64,000 nt of DNA from the NCBI RefSeq assembly GCF_001477625.1, contig NZ_CP013692.1, positions 5,022,001 through 5,086,000 of the forward strand, read 5' to 3'. The position numbers were made by a program, and so were the translations under genes. Origin of the DNA: Paucibacter sp. KCTC 42545 (GTDB taxonomy: Bacteria > Pseudomonadota > Gammaproteobacteria > Burkholderiales > Burkholderiaceae_C). The notes below the pieces were generated by a model, which searched no databases, was not told the origin of the DNA, and saw only the letters and a program-made list of their open reading frames with translations. Shown here piece after piece: positions 18,932 through 25,691 of this stretch; positions within the stretch are counted from its first letter, which is position 1; every line of letters begins with the position of its first letter.

Positions 18932-19567
18932 TCAGTGAGCCCAGATCCAGACCTTGGTGCCTTGCAGGTCCATGTTGTTGATGGCCACGCTGCCGAAGGA
19001 GTTGGCGCTGTTACCCATCTTGATGGCGCCGACCGAGATGCTGGGCGACAGCTTGCTGTCCAGCTTGGCATTGGGGAAGGCGAATTGCACGACATCGCTG
19101 GCGGCGTCGTAGATGGCTCCACCGGTGGCGGCGCCGAAGGCGTCAAAAGTGGCAGCAGTCAGCTTGCCCAGTTGGGTTGCCACAGCAACGCCACCGGCGG
19201 TGGGGGTCACAGCCAGGCCACCGGCCAGTGCCTTGCCGACATCAGCGTCAGCTTGGGTCAGGCCCAGACGGGCGCCGATGGAGTCAGCCACGGTGCCGAC
19301 GAAGGCGCTCTTGCCCAAGATGTCCACGGTCATGACGAACATGCCGTTGATCTTGATGTCGTTGAAGGACACAGAACCACCGCTTGCGTCGGTGTCGGTG
19401 TACTTGAAGGAGCCGATGTTGATGTTCAGGTCACCGGCGATGGACACGCCGTCTTGGCCGCTGACTTGCGACAGGGCGCCGTCGTCGATGGCGGTCATGG
19501 CGGATGCCGACAGAGCGGCAGAAGCGAGCAGAGCGGCGACAGCGGAAAGCTTGAAGAAGGAAGCCAT
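18932..19567 (-). CDS. secreted paralogue A (DUF6160/FilA-like), first gene of the locus
   Basis: A 211-residue protein with a signal peptide ([23 protein letters not shown]) and GGAG ten bases before the ATG at 19567. The mature protein starts with the [19 protein letters not shown] motif and ends GTKVWIWAH. Sequence character is as in B: no Cys, few charges, many alternating polar/apolar strands ([17 protein letters not shown]). It is the first gene after a 465-bp gap that holds repeated CGTGAAC half-sites, so it is probably the promoter-proximal, most highly expressed gene. Function is unknown. Confidence 0.75.
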   Translation of the reverse strand: MASFFKLSAVAALLASAALSASAMTAIDDGALSQVSGQDGVSIAGDLNINIGSFKYTDTDASGGSVSFNDIKINGMFVMTVDILGKSAFVGTVADSIGARLGLTQADADVGKALAGGLAVTPTAGGVAVATQLGKLTAATFDAFGAATGGAIYDAASDVVQFAFPNAKLDSKLSPSISVGAIKMGNSANSFGSVAINNMDLQGTKVWIWAH

Positions 19568-19631
19568 GTTTGATATCTCCAGATGTGGTTTTAAAAGGGG
19601 AGGAACTCTTTTTCTCTACGCGCCTATCGAC

Positions 19632-19728
19632 CGTGAACCTTGGTGCTTTCGTTCACGACCTAACTCTTCATCTGTACCGTCTCCGATCGGATCCGGCTCG
19701 GCGCAGAGTTGTCAGCGGCGTGAACGAA
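19632..19728. promoter_or_regulatory. repeated CGTGAAC half-sites upstream of paralogue A
   Basis: CGTGAAC occurs at 19632-19638, its complement GTTCACG at 19651-19657, and CGTGAACGAA at 19719-19728. The last is a perfect 10-bp inverted match to TTCGTTCACG at 19648-19657. They lie 65-160 bp upstream of the gene A start, where activator sites would be expected. The AraC-type and MalT/LuxR-type proteins encoded next door are candidate binders (inference). The rest of the 19568-20032 gap shows no gene. Confidence 0.45.
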
Positions 19729-20032
19729 TGATGCGGATTTGTGCGCAGATTCTTCTGACTTTGCGAGCCAAGCTCTTGGCCTTGCAGGCCCTCCGTTCGG
19801 TGGGGAGTGACAACCCCAAGGAAGGTCGACGCGGATTTTTCGGGTATCTCCTGATGCTTGTTTTGATGTCTGAAAGATGCCGCGAAAGCGCTCAGTGAAT
19901 CGGGTGCAATCGCTGTTGTGGCGTGTGGGAATTCATGCTGAAAACTGCCTTGCAGGCCTGGGGCCGTGCTTGCCTGAAAGCGTTTGAGGGTCAGGTCTTG
20001 CCTAGGTGAAGTGCGTGGCAGTCCGCGCGGGC

Positions 20033-21109
20033 TCAAGCGCCGCAGCGCAGATGGCTGGGCGAGTGGCCGAACCAGCGCTTGCAGGCACGGTAGAAATTGC
20101 TGGGGTCGGCAAAACCGAGGGCGAAGCTCATCTCGGTGGCGGAGATGCTGCCCTTGGCCAGAAAGCGCTCGGCCTGCTCGCGGCGGGTTTCGTCGAGCAG
20201 CTTGTTGAAGCTGGTACTTTCTTCCAGCAGGCGGCGCTGCAGGGTGCGCTCGCTCATGCACAGCATGGCGGCGATGGTGTCGCGCTTGGGGTCGCCCTTG
20301 GGCAGCTGCTGCACCAAGGCCTGGCGCACGCGGCGCTGCACGCTGCCCTCGTGCGAGGCCATTTGCTGTTGGGCCTCGGCCACGCAAAGTGCCGCCACGG
20401 CGGGGTTGGCGGTGGGGATGGGGGTGTGCATGTCTTCGCTGTGGAAGACCATGCAAAAGACTTCGGCGCTGAACTGCAAATCGCAGTCGAAGGCCGCTTG
20501 CCAGGGCGAGGTGTCGCGCGGGGCCAGAAATGGATATTCCACACAAGCCGGCCGGATGCGCGTGCCGGTCACCCAGGTCAGCGCTTGCAGCAACACATGG
20601 GCCATGAAGTCATAGCGCTGCATGGGGGGCTTGTGCAGGCCCTTCAGAAACTCAACGCTGAGCCGGCTGAAGGCGGGGCCATGCTGCAGTTCCAGATTGA
20701 TGGTGGGCGACAGCAGCACCGAGTAGCGCTGCAGATGGGCCAGGGCCTCACCCAGGCTGCGGGCCGACAAAATCAAATGGGTCAGGCTGCCCATGGCCAC
20801 CAGTGGGTGCTTGAGTTCACACAGGCCGATGCCGACGTCGCCGCTGCGTGCTGCGGCCAATTCCCAGACCTTGTTGTAGGCGTCGGACAGCACGCGCAGA
20901 TCGGTCTCGGCGGGGTTGATGCCCAGCTGGCGCAGCAAGTCGTCCAGCCCGAGGCCTCGTGTGGCCAGGCCTTCCGCCATGGCATTGCGCCAGCTCGATT
21001 CGAGCGCAGTTTTGCTCAGAATGCGCCCCGCCGGGCCAGCCGGGCTGGCATTGCTCTGGAGTTTGTTTTGCGTAAGGGGTGCGGCGTTGGCTGCGTGGAC
21101 GCGCGTCAT
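20033..21109 (-). CDS. AraC-family transcriptional regulator
   Basis: A 358-residue regulator from the ATG at 21109 (a GTG at 21115 is also possible). The N-terminal ~240 residues match the arabinose-binding-like domain of OruR-type AraC proteins (AYNKVWELAAARSGDVGIGL, LHKPPMQRYDFMAHVLLQAL). The C-terminal ~100 residues are the double helix-turn-helix, with MSERTLQRRLLEESTSFNKLLDETRREQAERFLAKG and the second helix FALGFADPSNFYRACKRWFGHSP. It lies immediately upstream of, and in the same direction as, the secreted-paralogue locus and is a likely local activator; its effector is unknown. Confidence 0.88.
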   Translation of the reverse strand: MTRVHAANAAPLTQNKLQSNASPAGPAGRILSKTALESSWRNAMAEGLATRGLGLDDLLRQLGINPAETDLRVLSDAYNKVWELAAARSGDVGIGLCELKHPLVAMGSLTHLILSARSLGEALAHLQRYSVLLSPTINLELQHGPAFSRLSVEFLKGLHKPPMQRYDFMAHVLLQALTWVTGTRIRPACVEYPFLAPRDTSPWQAAFDCDLQFSAEVFCMVFHSEDMHTPIPTANPAVAALCVAEAQQQMASHEGSVQRRVRQALVQQLPKGDPKRDTIAAMLCMSERTLQRRLLEESTSFNKLLDETRREQAERFLAKGSISATEMSFALGFADPSNFYRACKRWFGHSPSHLRCGA

Positions 21110-21215
21110 GGACACAGAGGGCAGGGAGGGGAAAGGTGCCCGACTCTAGGTGCCGTGTTGGGGCTTGTCGCCGTCCAAAGGGTGAGGTGCCGCGCGTTTC
21201 GGGGGTTAGTCCGAG

Positions 21216-21231
21216 CTATCCGAAAGGATAG
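21216..21231. promoter_or_regulatory. 16-bp perfect palindrome upstream of the AraC-type gene
   Basis: CTATCCGAAAGGATAG, a 6-bp inverted repeat around GAAA, lies 107 bp before the AraC-type start and 165 bp after the MalT/LuxR-type stop. There is no T tract, so a protein-binding site is more likely than a terminator. The gap 21110-21396 contains no gene. Confidence 0.4.
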
Positions 21232-21342
21232 GGTTGGGATGGGTCAGTGCCGCCGCCGCAGCCGCGAGCCAATTGGCCTGCGGGTAAACACCAGCGCGGG
21301 TGTTGCCTGGCGGGTCTTTCGTGCCTTGTGGGGGCTTTCGCC

Positions 21343-21362
21343 GGCAGCCCAGGCGGGCTGCC
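21343..21362 (-). terminator. possible terminator stem after the MalT/LuxR-type gene
   Basis: GGCAGCCC-AGGC-GGGCTGCC forms a perfect 8-bp GC-rich stem 35 bp beyond the stop codon. No T run follows on the minus strand, so termination by this element alone is uncertain. Confidence 0.35.
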
Positions 21363-21396
21363 CTTGTGTGTTTGAGGCGGGTGCTGGCTCGCGCTG

Positions 21397-24180
21397 TCAG
21401 CGCACCCAGCCGCGCTCACGGGCGATGAAAACCGCGTGGGTGCGGTTGCGTGCATCCAGCTTGTGGTTGACGTTGCGCAGATGGAACTTCACCGTGGGTT
21501 CGGAGATGTGCAGATTGCTGGCGATCTGCTTGTTCGGCATGCCGGCGGCCAGGCATTGCAGGATTTGCAGCTCTCGGGCCGACAAGCCGCTGGGCGCGCC
21601 GGCGGCAAGCGTCGACTCGGCGCCCGCCTCGTCGGCCGCGCCGGAGTCTGCGCTGCTGTCGAGCGAAGCGCCGGCCACTTGCGAGGCGCGCGGAGCCCCT
21701 TCGGCGAGGGGCTCACGCGGCGCTGCGGCCTTGACCGGAGTCGCCGCTGGGCTGCCCTGGGCCAGGGCCAAGTCCACCAGGCTGGCCAGCACCTCTTGCT
21801 GCGCGAGGCTGCTGCCTGCGTTTTGGGCGTGCAGCTGCTGCAACAGGCGCGGCACCAGCGGGCCTTCTTCCAGGAAACTAGCGCGCAATTGCTGGCCCAC
21901 ATCGCTACGCAGCAATTCGCTCAGCAAGGCCAAGGCCTCGGCTTCGCGCCCCAGCAACTGCAGCGCCTGCACCTGCAAGATGCCCAGCTTGAGCTGGCGG
22001 CGCAGGCGCCCCAGCCGGCCGGCTTTTTCGCGCTTGCTGCTGCAGGCTTCCAGCACCTCGACGGCACGGCCTTCACGCAGGCCTTGGCGCAGGCCGGCCA
22101 AGGCCTGGTCCTCGACGTCGTTGATGGGCGTCATGCGGTCGGTCGCAAAGTCCCATTTGGCATGCAGGGGCAGGCGGGTGGCGGGTGAGGCTGGGCCGTG
22201 ATCCAACTGGTGCACCAGCTGATATTGCTGCTCCAGCCGCATGGGGGCCACGATGCGAGCCAGGCCCAGCGAGCGGCCCAGCTCCGCGCCGGCCACGATC
22301 AACGCGCCGGCCTCGGCATATTGGCCGCGCCGGCAGAGGCCGCGTGACAGCACGCGGTGGGCGATCACGATGGCGTCCAAAAACACCAGCTCGGCCGACA
22401 AGTCCAGGTACTCGCGTGCCAGGCTTTCGGCGCGCTCGAACTCACCCACTTCGTAGAGTGCGCCGGCCAGATAGATGCCGATGTAAGCGCTGCTGACGCT
22501 GTGGCGGCCGCCGCTGCGGCACAGCTCGGCAAAGCAAGGCTCCAGCAGCTGAATCACCTGCAAGGGCTGGCCCTGGGCCAGCAGGGTGTAGGTGGCAATG
22601 CCGAAGCTGAAGGTGGTGCCGTAGACGCCGCCTAAGCGTTTGAACAGGGTGCGGGCACGGTCAGAATTGCGCAGCGCCGCCTCGAAGCGGTGGGAGCACA
22701 GCTCCACATAGGCATTCAAGCAGCAGAACACCGCTTCGCTCAGGCCGCCGACGCTGGTCATGGCGATATTGGCCTGGCTTTGCAGCAGGGTCTCGCCCTC
22801 GCTCAGCCGGTCCATCAGGATCAGTGACAAGGGTTCCAGCAGGCGGTACTCGGGCAGATCCTGCACGCGCGGTTCGCTCTTGAGCTGGCGCGCGATCTGG
22901 CCGGCCAGTGCGTACTCGTACTGGAAGATGTAGGCCCAGCTCAACACCACCAGCAGTTCCGGGTAATGGGCCAGCACCTCTTGCGGGATGCGGCTCATCC
23001 AGGCCCGGCAGGTGCTGATGTGGCCCCGCGCCAGGGCGGACCAGGCGTGGCTGGACAGGATCTCGCAGGCCTGCTCGTGATTGCCGGCCGCAAGTGCATG
23101 GTTGATGGCCGAGGCCGAATCGCCCGTTTGCACAAACCAGTTGGCGGCGCGCTGGTGCAAGCCCGGCAGGGCCTCGGGCATGTCCTCGCACAGCTTGCGT
23201 TCCAGAAATTCGGCGAACAAGGGGTGGTAGCGGTACTCGTTGCCGGCCGCGCCCATGCGCAGGATGAACAGGCTTTGCTGTTCCAGCTGGCGTAGCAGCT
23301 GCGCGGCATCGTTGATCTGCACCACCGCATTGCAAATGCCGGGGTTGAGCTGCTTGATCGGGCTGCTCAGCAGCAGAAAAGTTTTCAGCTCGGCCGGCTG
23401 GTCCCAGAACACTTCTTCGTAGAGGTAGCGGCCGATGTCGGCGGTTTGCTCGCAGAAGTTTTCGATGAAGCCGCGCTTGTCGCCGCGCGCTTTCAGTGCC
23501 AGGGCCGCCAATTGCAGGCCGGCGGGCCAGCCTTCGGTGGCATGCACCAGGCGGCGCACGCTGGCGGCATCCAACTGCAGCTGATGGCGTTGGTTCAGGA
23601 AGATGTCGGCGCGCTCGGCGTCAAAGCTCAGCTCGGTCATGCCGATCTGCAACAAGCGGCCTTGGGCCTTGAGCTTGTAGAGCCGCAGCAAGGGCGTGTT
23701 GCGCGCCGTGATGAAGAGCTTGCAATGCGCCGGCATGCGTTCGATCAGGCGCTGGATCAGGTCGATCAAGCGCGCGTCGCGCAAGTGGTCGAAATCATCC
23801 AGAAAGATTGCTGTGGGCTTGGCGATCTGCGCCACGGTTTCCAGCACATCCTGGCCCAGCTGCGAGCCGGCGTAGCGCGCGTCCATCAGATTGGGTAGCG
23901 GCAGCGCGCTGCCTTGCTCGCTGCTGGCGCTCAGGCCGGACTGCATCAGGGTGCAAAAGCGCTCGACATGGTTGTCTTCGGCGCTGAGCTGTATCCAGGT
24001 GGTGGCGTAGCCGCGGGCCCGCAGCTGCTCGAACAAACTCAACATGGCCGTGGTCTTGCCAAAGCCGGCCGGCGCAATCGCCAGCACCAGGCTCACATCG
24101 TCACAATCCTCCAGCCAACCGGCCAGATTGGGGTTCTCCACCAAGTGGCGGCTGGGTTGTGGGGCGTCGAGAAGCGGCAT
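21397..24180 (-). CDS. MalT/LuxR-type large ATP-binding transcriptional regulator
   Basis: A 927-residue protein with STAND/MalT architecture. It has a P-loop APAGFGKTTAML (about residues 35-46) and a Walker B-like IFLDDFDHL (about 145-153), then a winged-helix segment and a long alpha-solenoid of TPR-like repeats (about 330-750). An Ala/Pro/Ser-rich linker follows, then a C-terminal LuxR helix-turn-helix: GLSARELQILQCLAAGMPNK and ISEPTVKFHLRNVNHKL. Such proteins (MalT, AlkS, AcoK) are activated by a small molecule plus ATP. Next to an AraC regulator, a FadL porin and secreted paralogues, it may activate that locus; ligand unknown. Confidence 0.9.
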   Translation of the reverse strand: MPLLDAPQPSRHLVENPNLAGWLEDCDDVSLVLAIAPAGFGKTTAMLSLFEQLRARGYATTWIQLSAEDNHVERFCTLMQSGLSASSEQGSALPLPNLMDARYAGSQLGQDVLETVAQIAKPTAIFLDDFDHLRDARLIDLIQRLIERMPAHCKLFITARNTPLLRLYKLKAQGRLLQIGMTELSFDAERADIFLNQRHQLQLDAASVRRLVHATEGWPAGLQLAALALKARGDKRGFIENFCEQTADIGRYLYEEVFWDQPAELKTFLLLSSPIKQLNPGICNAVVQINDAAQLLRQLEQQSLFILRMGAAGNEYRYHPLFAEFLERKLCEDMPEALPGLHQRAANWFVQTGDSASAINHALAAGNHEQACEILSSHAWSALARGHISTCRAWMSRIPQEVLAHYPELLVVLSWAYIFQYEYALAGQIARQLKSEPRVQDLPEYRLLEPLSLILMDRLSEGETLLQSQANIAMTSVGGLSEAVFCCLNAYVELCSHRFEAALRNSDRARTLFKRLGGVYGTTFSFGIATYTLLAQGQPLQVIQLLEPCFAELCRSGGRHSVSSAYIGIYLAGALYEVGEFERAESLAREYLDLSAELVFLDAIVIAHRVLSRGLCRRGQYAEAGALIVAGAELGRSLGLARIVAPMRLEQQYQLVHQLDHGPASPATRLPLHAKWDFATDRMTPINDVEDQALAGLRQGLREGRAVEVLEACSSKREKAGRLGRLRRQLKLGILQVQALQLLGREAEALALLSELLRSDVGQQLRASFLEEGPLVPRLLQQLHAQNAGSSLAQQEVLASLVDLALAQGSPAATPVKAAAPREPLAEGAPRASQVAGASLDSSADSGAADEAGAESTLAAGAPSGLSARELQILQCLAAGMPNKQIASNLHISEPTVKFHLRNVNHKLDARNRTHAVFIARERGWVR

Positions 24181-24281
24181 GGAGGGCTGGCAGTGACTGA
24201 GGCGCTAGGGTACTTGATCGTGAAGCTAGCGCGGGCTAGTGAAAGCCTTGATGTTGTTGCAGCGACATTCTTTTGCCGGCC

Positions 24282-24668
24282 TTACACGCCGAAAAATCCC
24301 AGCGGATGCTTGCTGATCGCCACCGACACCATCCAGGCGACGGTCAGCAAGGCGCCCAGGAAAGCGGCGGCTCGCAAGCCCAGCGGCCGCCCCGGCTTGA
24401 GGGCCAAGACGCCCAGGCCAATATAGACCAGTAGGCCGATCAGCTTGGCTGTTAGCCAAGGGGCTTGATCCAGTTGCAGGCGCAGCTGCCAAGCCAGACT
24501 CAGGGCCGACAGCAGCAAGACCGTGTCGATGATGTGGGGCCAGGTTTTGGCGGCGCGACTGCTCACCCAGCCCGCACCCAGCAAGCCGCCCAAACCGCGC
24601 GCAAAAAAGCCGCTGATGGACAGCGCCACGGCGGTCTGATGGACGGTCTTGAGTGTGCTGTAGTCCAT
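24282..24668 (-). CDS. SirB2 family membrane protein
   Basis: A 128-residue protein from the ATG at 24668 (MDYSTLKTVHQTAVALSISGFFARG). It has four hydrophobic segments, with the conserved HQTAVALSISGFFARG and WPHIIDTVLLLSALSLAW pattern of the SirB2 family. E. coli SirB2 (YchQ) has no settled biochemical function. It starts about 515 bp from the divergent nap operon and is probably monocistronic. Confidence 0.85.
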   Translation of the reverse strand: MDYSTLKTVHQTAVALSISGFFARGLGGLLGAGWVSSRAAKTWPHIIDTVLLLSALSLAWQLRLQLDQAPWLTAKLIGLLVYIGLGVLALKPGRPLGLRAAAFLGALLTVAWMVSVAISKHPLGFFGV

Positions 24669-25096
24669 GGCTATCAAGCCGTCCTTTCGCCTGTCGGTGG
24701 GCGGCGTGTGCACTGCTGCGGCATTGTGTTCATGAGTGGGCTTTCTGGGTGGCTGGCGCCAGCCATTGGCGGATGAAGTGGGTGGAGTGTGTGGCGCAGC
24801 TGCGCGAGTGAGACTGTTAGGGATTGCAGAGTTACATCGCTGAGCTTAAGGTCGCCCGCATTTGTAAAAAAGTGAAGTGCAATGCGATTGCCGAGCGATG
24901 CCAAATGCTAACTCGCGCGATCGATTCGAATGATCTGAGCGCTTGGAAATAGAGTCGGCGGCCGAAGTCAAATTCGGGTGTGCCAGCGCGTGCTAGCAAG
25001 ACCTGACCCTGACCGAGGCCAAGCAATTTGCTATTTGCAGGCGTGTGGGGAGCAGTCGTGCAGGTGTGCACAGGGCATCGGCAGCGATGCATATGT

Positions 25097-25126
25097 TTGA
25101 CAGCCAGAAGGGCACGCCGGTATAAA
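25097..25126 (+). promoter_or_regulatory. near-consensus sigma-70 promoter of napEDABC
   Basis: TTGACA at 25097-25102 and TATAAA at 25121-25126 are separated by 18 bp (17 if GTATAA is used). Transcription should begin near 25133, about 50 bases before napE. No clear FNR box (TTGAT-N4-ATCAA) is visible upstream. The rest of the 24669-25183 gap shows no gene. Confidence 0.7.
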
Positions 25127-25147
25127 CAGGCGCTCTGGGGCGATTCA

Positions 25148-25171
25148 GTTCAGTCTTGATGCAAGCTGAAC
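25148..25171 (+). promoter_or_regulatory. stem-loop abutting the napE ribosome-binding site
   Basis: GTTCAG-T-CTTG pairs with CAAG-CTGAAC around an ATG loop: ten base pairs with one bulged T. The stem ends one base before AAGGAG (25172-25177). In the mRNA it could affect ribosome access; as DNA it is an inverted repeat downstream of the promoter that a repressor could use. Confidence 0.5.
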
Positions 25172-25183
25172 AAGGAGACGATC

Positions 25184-25372
25184 TTGCAAAGTAATGGCAG
25201 CGATCCTCGTGATGAGGTGTCAGCAGATGCTCCGTCCACGCGAACTGAAGAGTTGCGCAGCTTTCTTTTCCTGTCGGCAGTGACGGCGCCCATCCTGGCC
25301 GCTTTGCTTGTCGCTGGTTTTGGCTTCGCGGTCTGGATTTACCAGATGTTTGCAGGCCCCCCGGGTGCTTGA
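25184..25372 (+). CDS. napE: periplasmic nitrate reductase subunit NapE
   Basis: A 62-residue protein starting at TTG, chosen because AAGGAG sits six bases upstream and no in-frame ATG precedes the conserved part. The core EELRSFLFLSAVTAPILAALLVAGFGFAVWIYQMFAGPPG is one membrane segment flanked by the NapE signatures. Its role is unknown and it is not required in all nap systems. It begins napEDABC; napD follows after 37 bp. Confidence 0.88.
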   Translation: MQSNGSDPRDEVSADAPSTRTEELRSFLFLSAVTAPILAALLVAGFGFAVWIYQMFAGPPGA

Positions 25373-25409
25373 TCGGCATGAGCCACTTACTCGCTTGCCG
25401 CCAACGTCC

Positions 25410-25691
25410 ATGAGCGAAGAACTTCACATCACCAGTCTCGTGGTGCATGCCGTGACGAGCTCGGTGGCGGATGTCATCGAAACCATTGCCGCCCTGCCCG
25501 ATGCACAAGTCCACGGTGTGGACGCGGCCCGTGGCAAATTGGTTGTCACGCTTGAAGCCGCCACGTCCGGGGCCATCCTGGATCAGATCGAATTGATCCG
25601 GCAAGCCCGTGGCGTGCTGACCGTCGCCATGGTCTATCAGCACACCGAATCCCTCGAAACCCTGAGTACGGAGATCAACCATGTCGACTAG
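25410..25691 (+). CDS. napD: NapD, chaperone for NapA maturation
   Basis: A 93-residue cytoplasmic protein from the ATG at 25410 ([14 protein letters not shown]). The small ferredoxin-like NapD fold is indicated by [32 protein letters not shown] and KLVVTLEA. NapD binds the Tat signal peptide of NapA and delays export until the molybdenum cofactor is in place. It overlaps the napA start by 11 bp, consistent with coupled synthesis of chaperone and client. Confidence 0.93.
   Translation: MSEELHITSLVVHAVTSSVADVIETIAALPDAQVHGVDAARGKLVVTLEAATSGAILDQIELIRQARGVLTVAMVYQHTESLETLSTEINHVD

Larger units (their letters stand above)
18205..19560. repeat. tandem direct duplication covering genes B and A
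   Basis: Two copies of about 630 bp (18205-18830 and 18932-19560) repeat at an offset of 727 bp and differ at only a small number of bases, silent sites included, while the flanks and the spacer are unrelated. This indicates a recent duplication or ongoing gene conversion. Confidence 0.9.

Noticed and set aside
18205..19567. Near-identical genes A and B as an assembly artefact
   Set aside because: The copies have distinct 5' ends, three residue differences and unrelated spacers, so two real loci are more likely; long reads would settle it.
20006..22201. A 731-codon plus-strand frame across the AraC-type and MalT/LuxR-type genes
   Set aside because: It spans two genuine genes on the other strand, is low-complexity and lacks motifs.
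24900..24945. FNR-like site in the nap upstream region
   Set aside because: The only inverted repeat seen, centred on ATTCGAAT, does not match TTGAT-N4-ATCAA.
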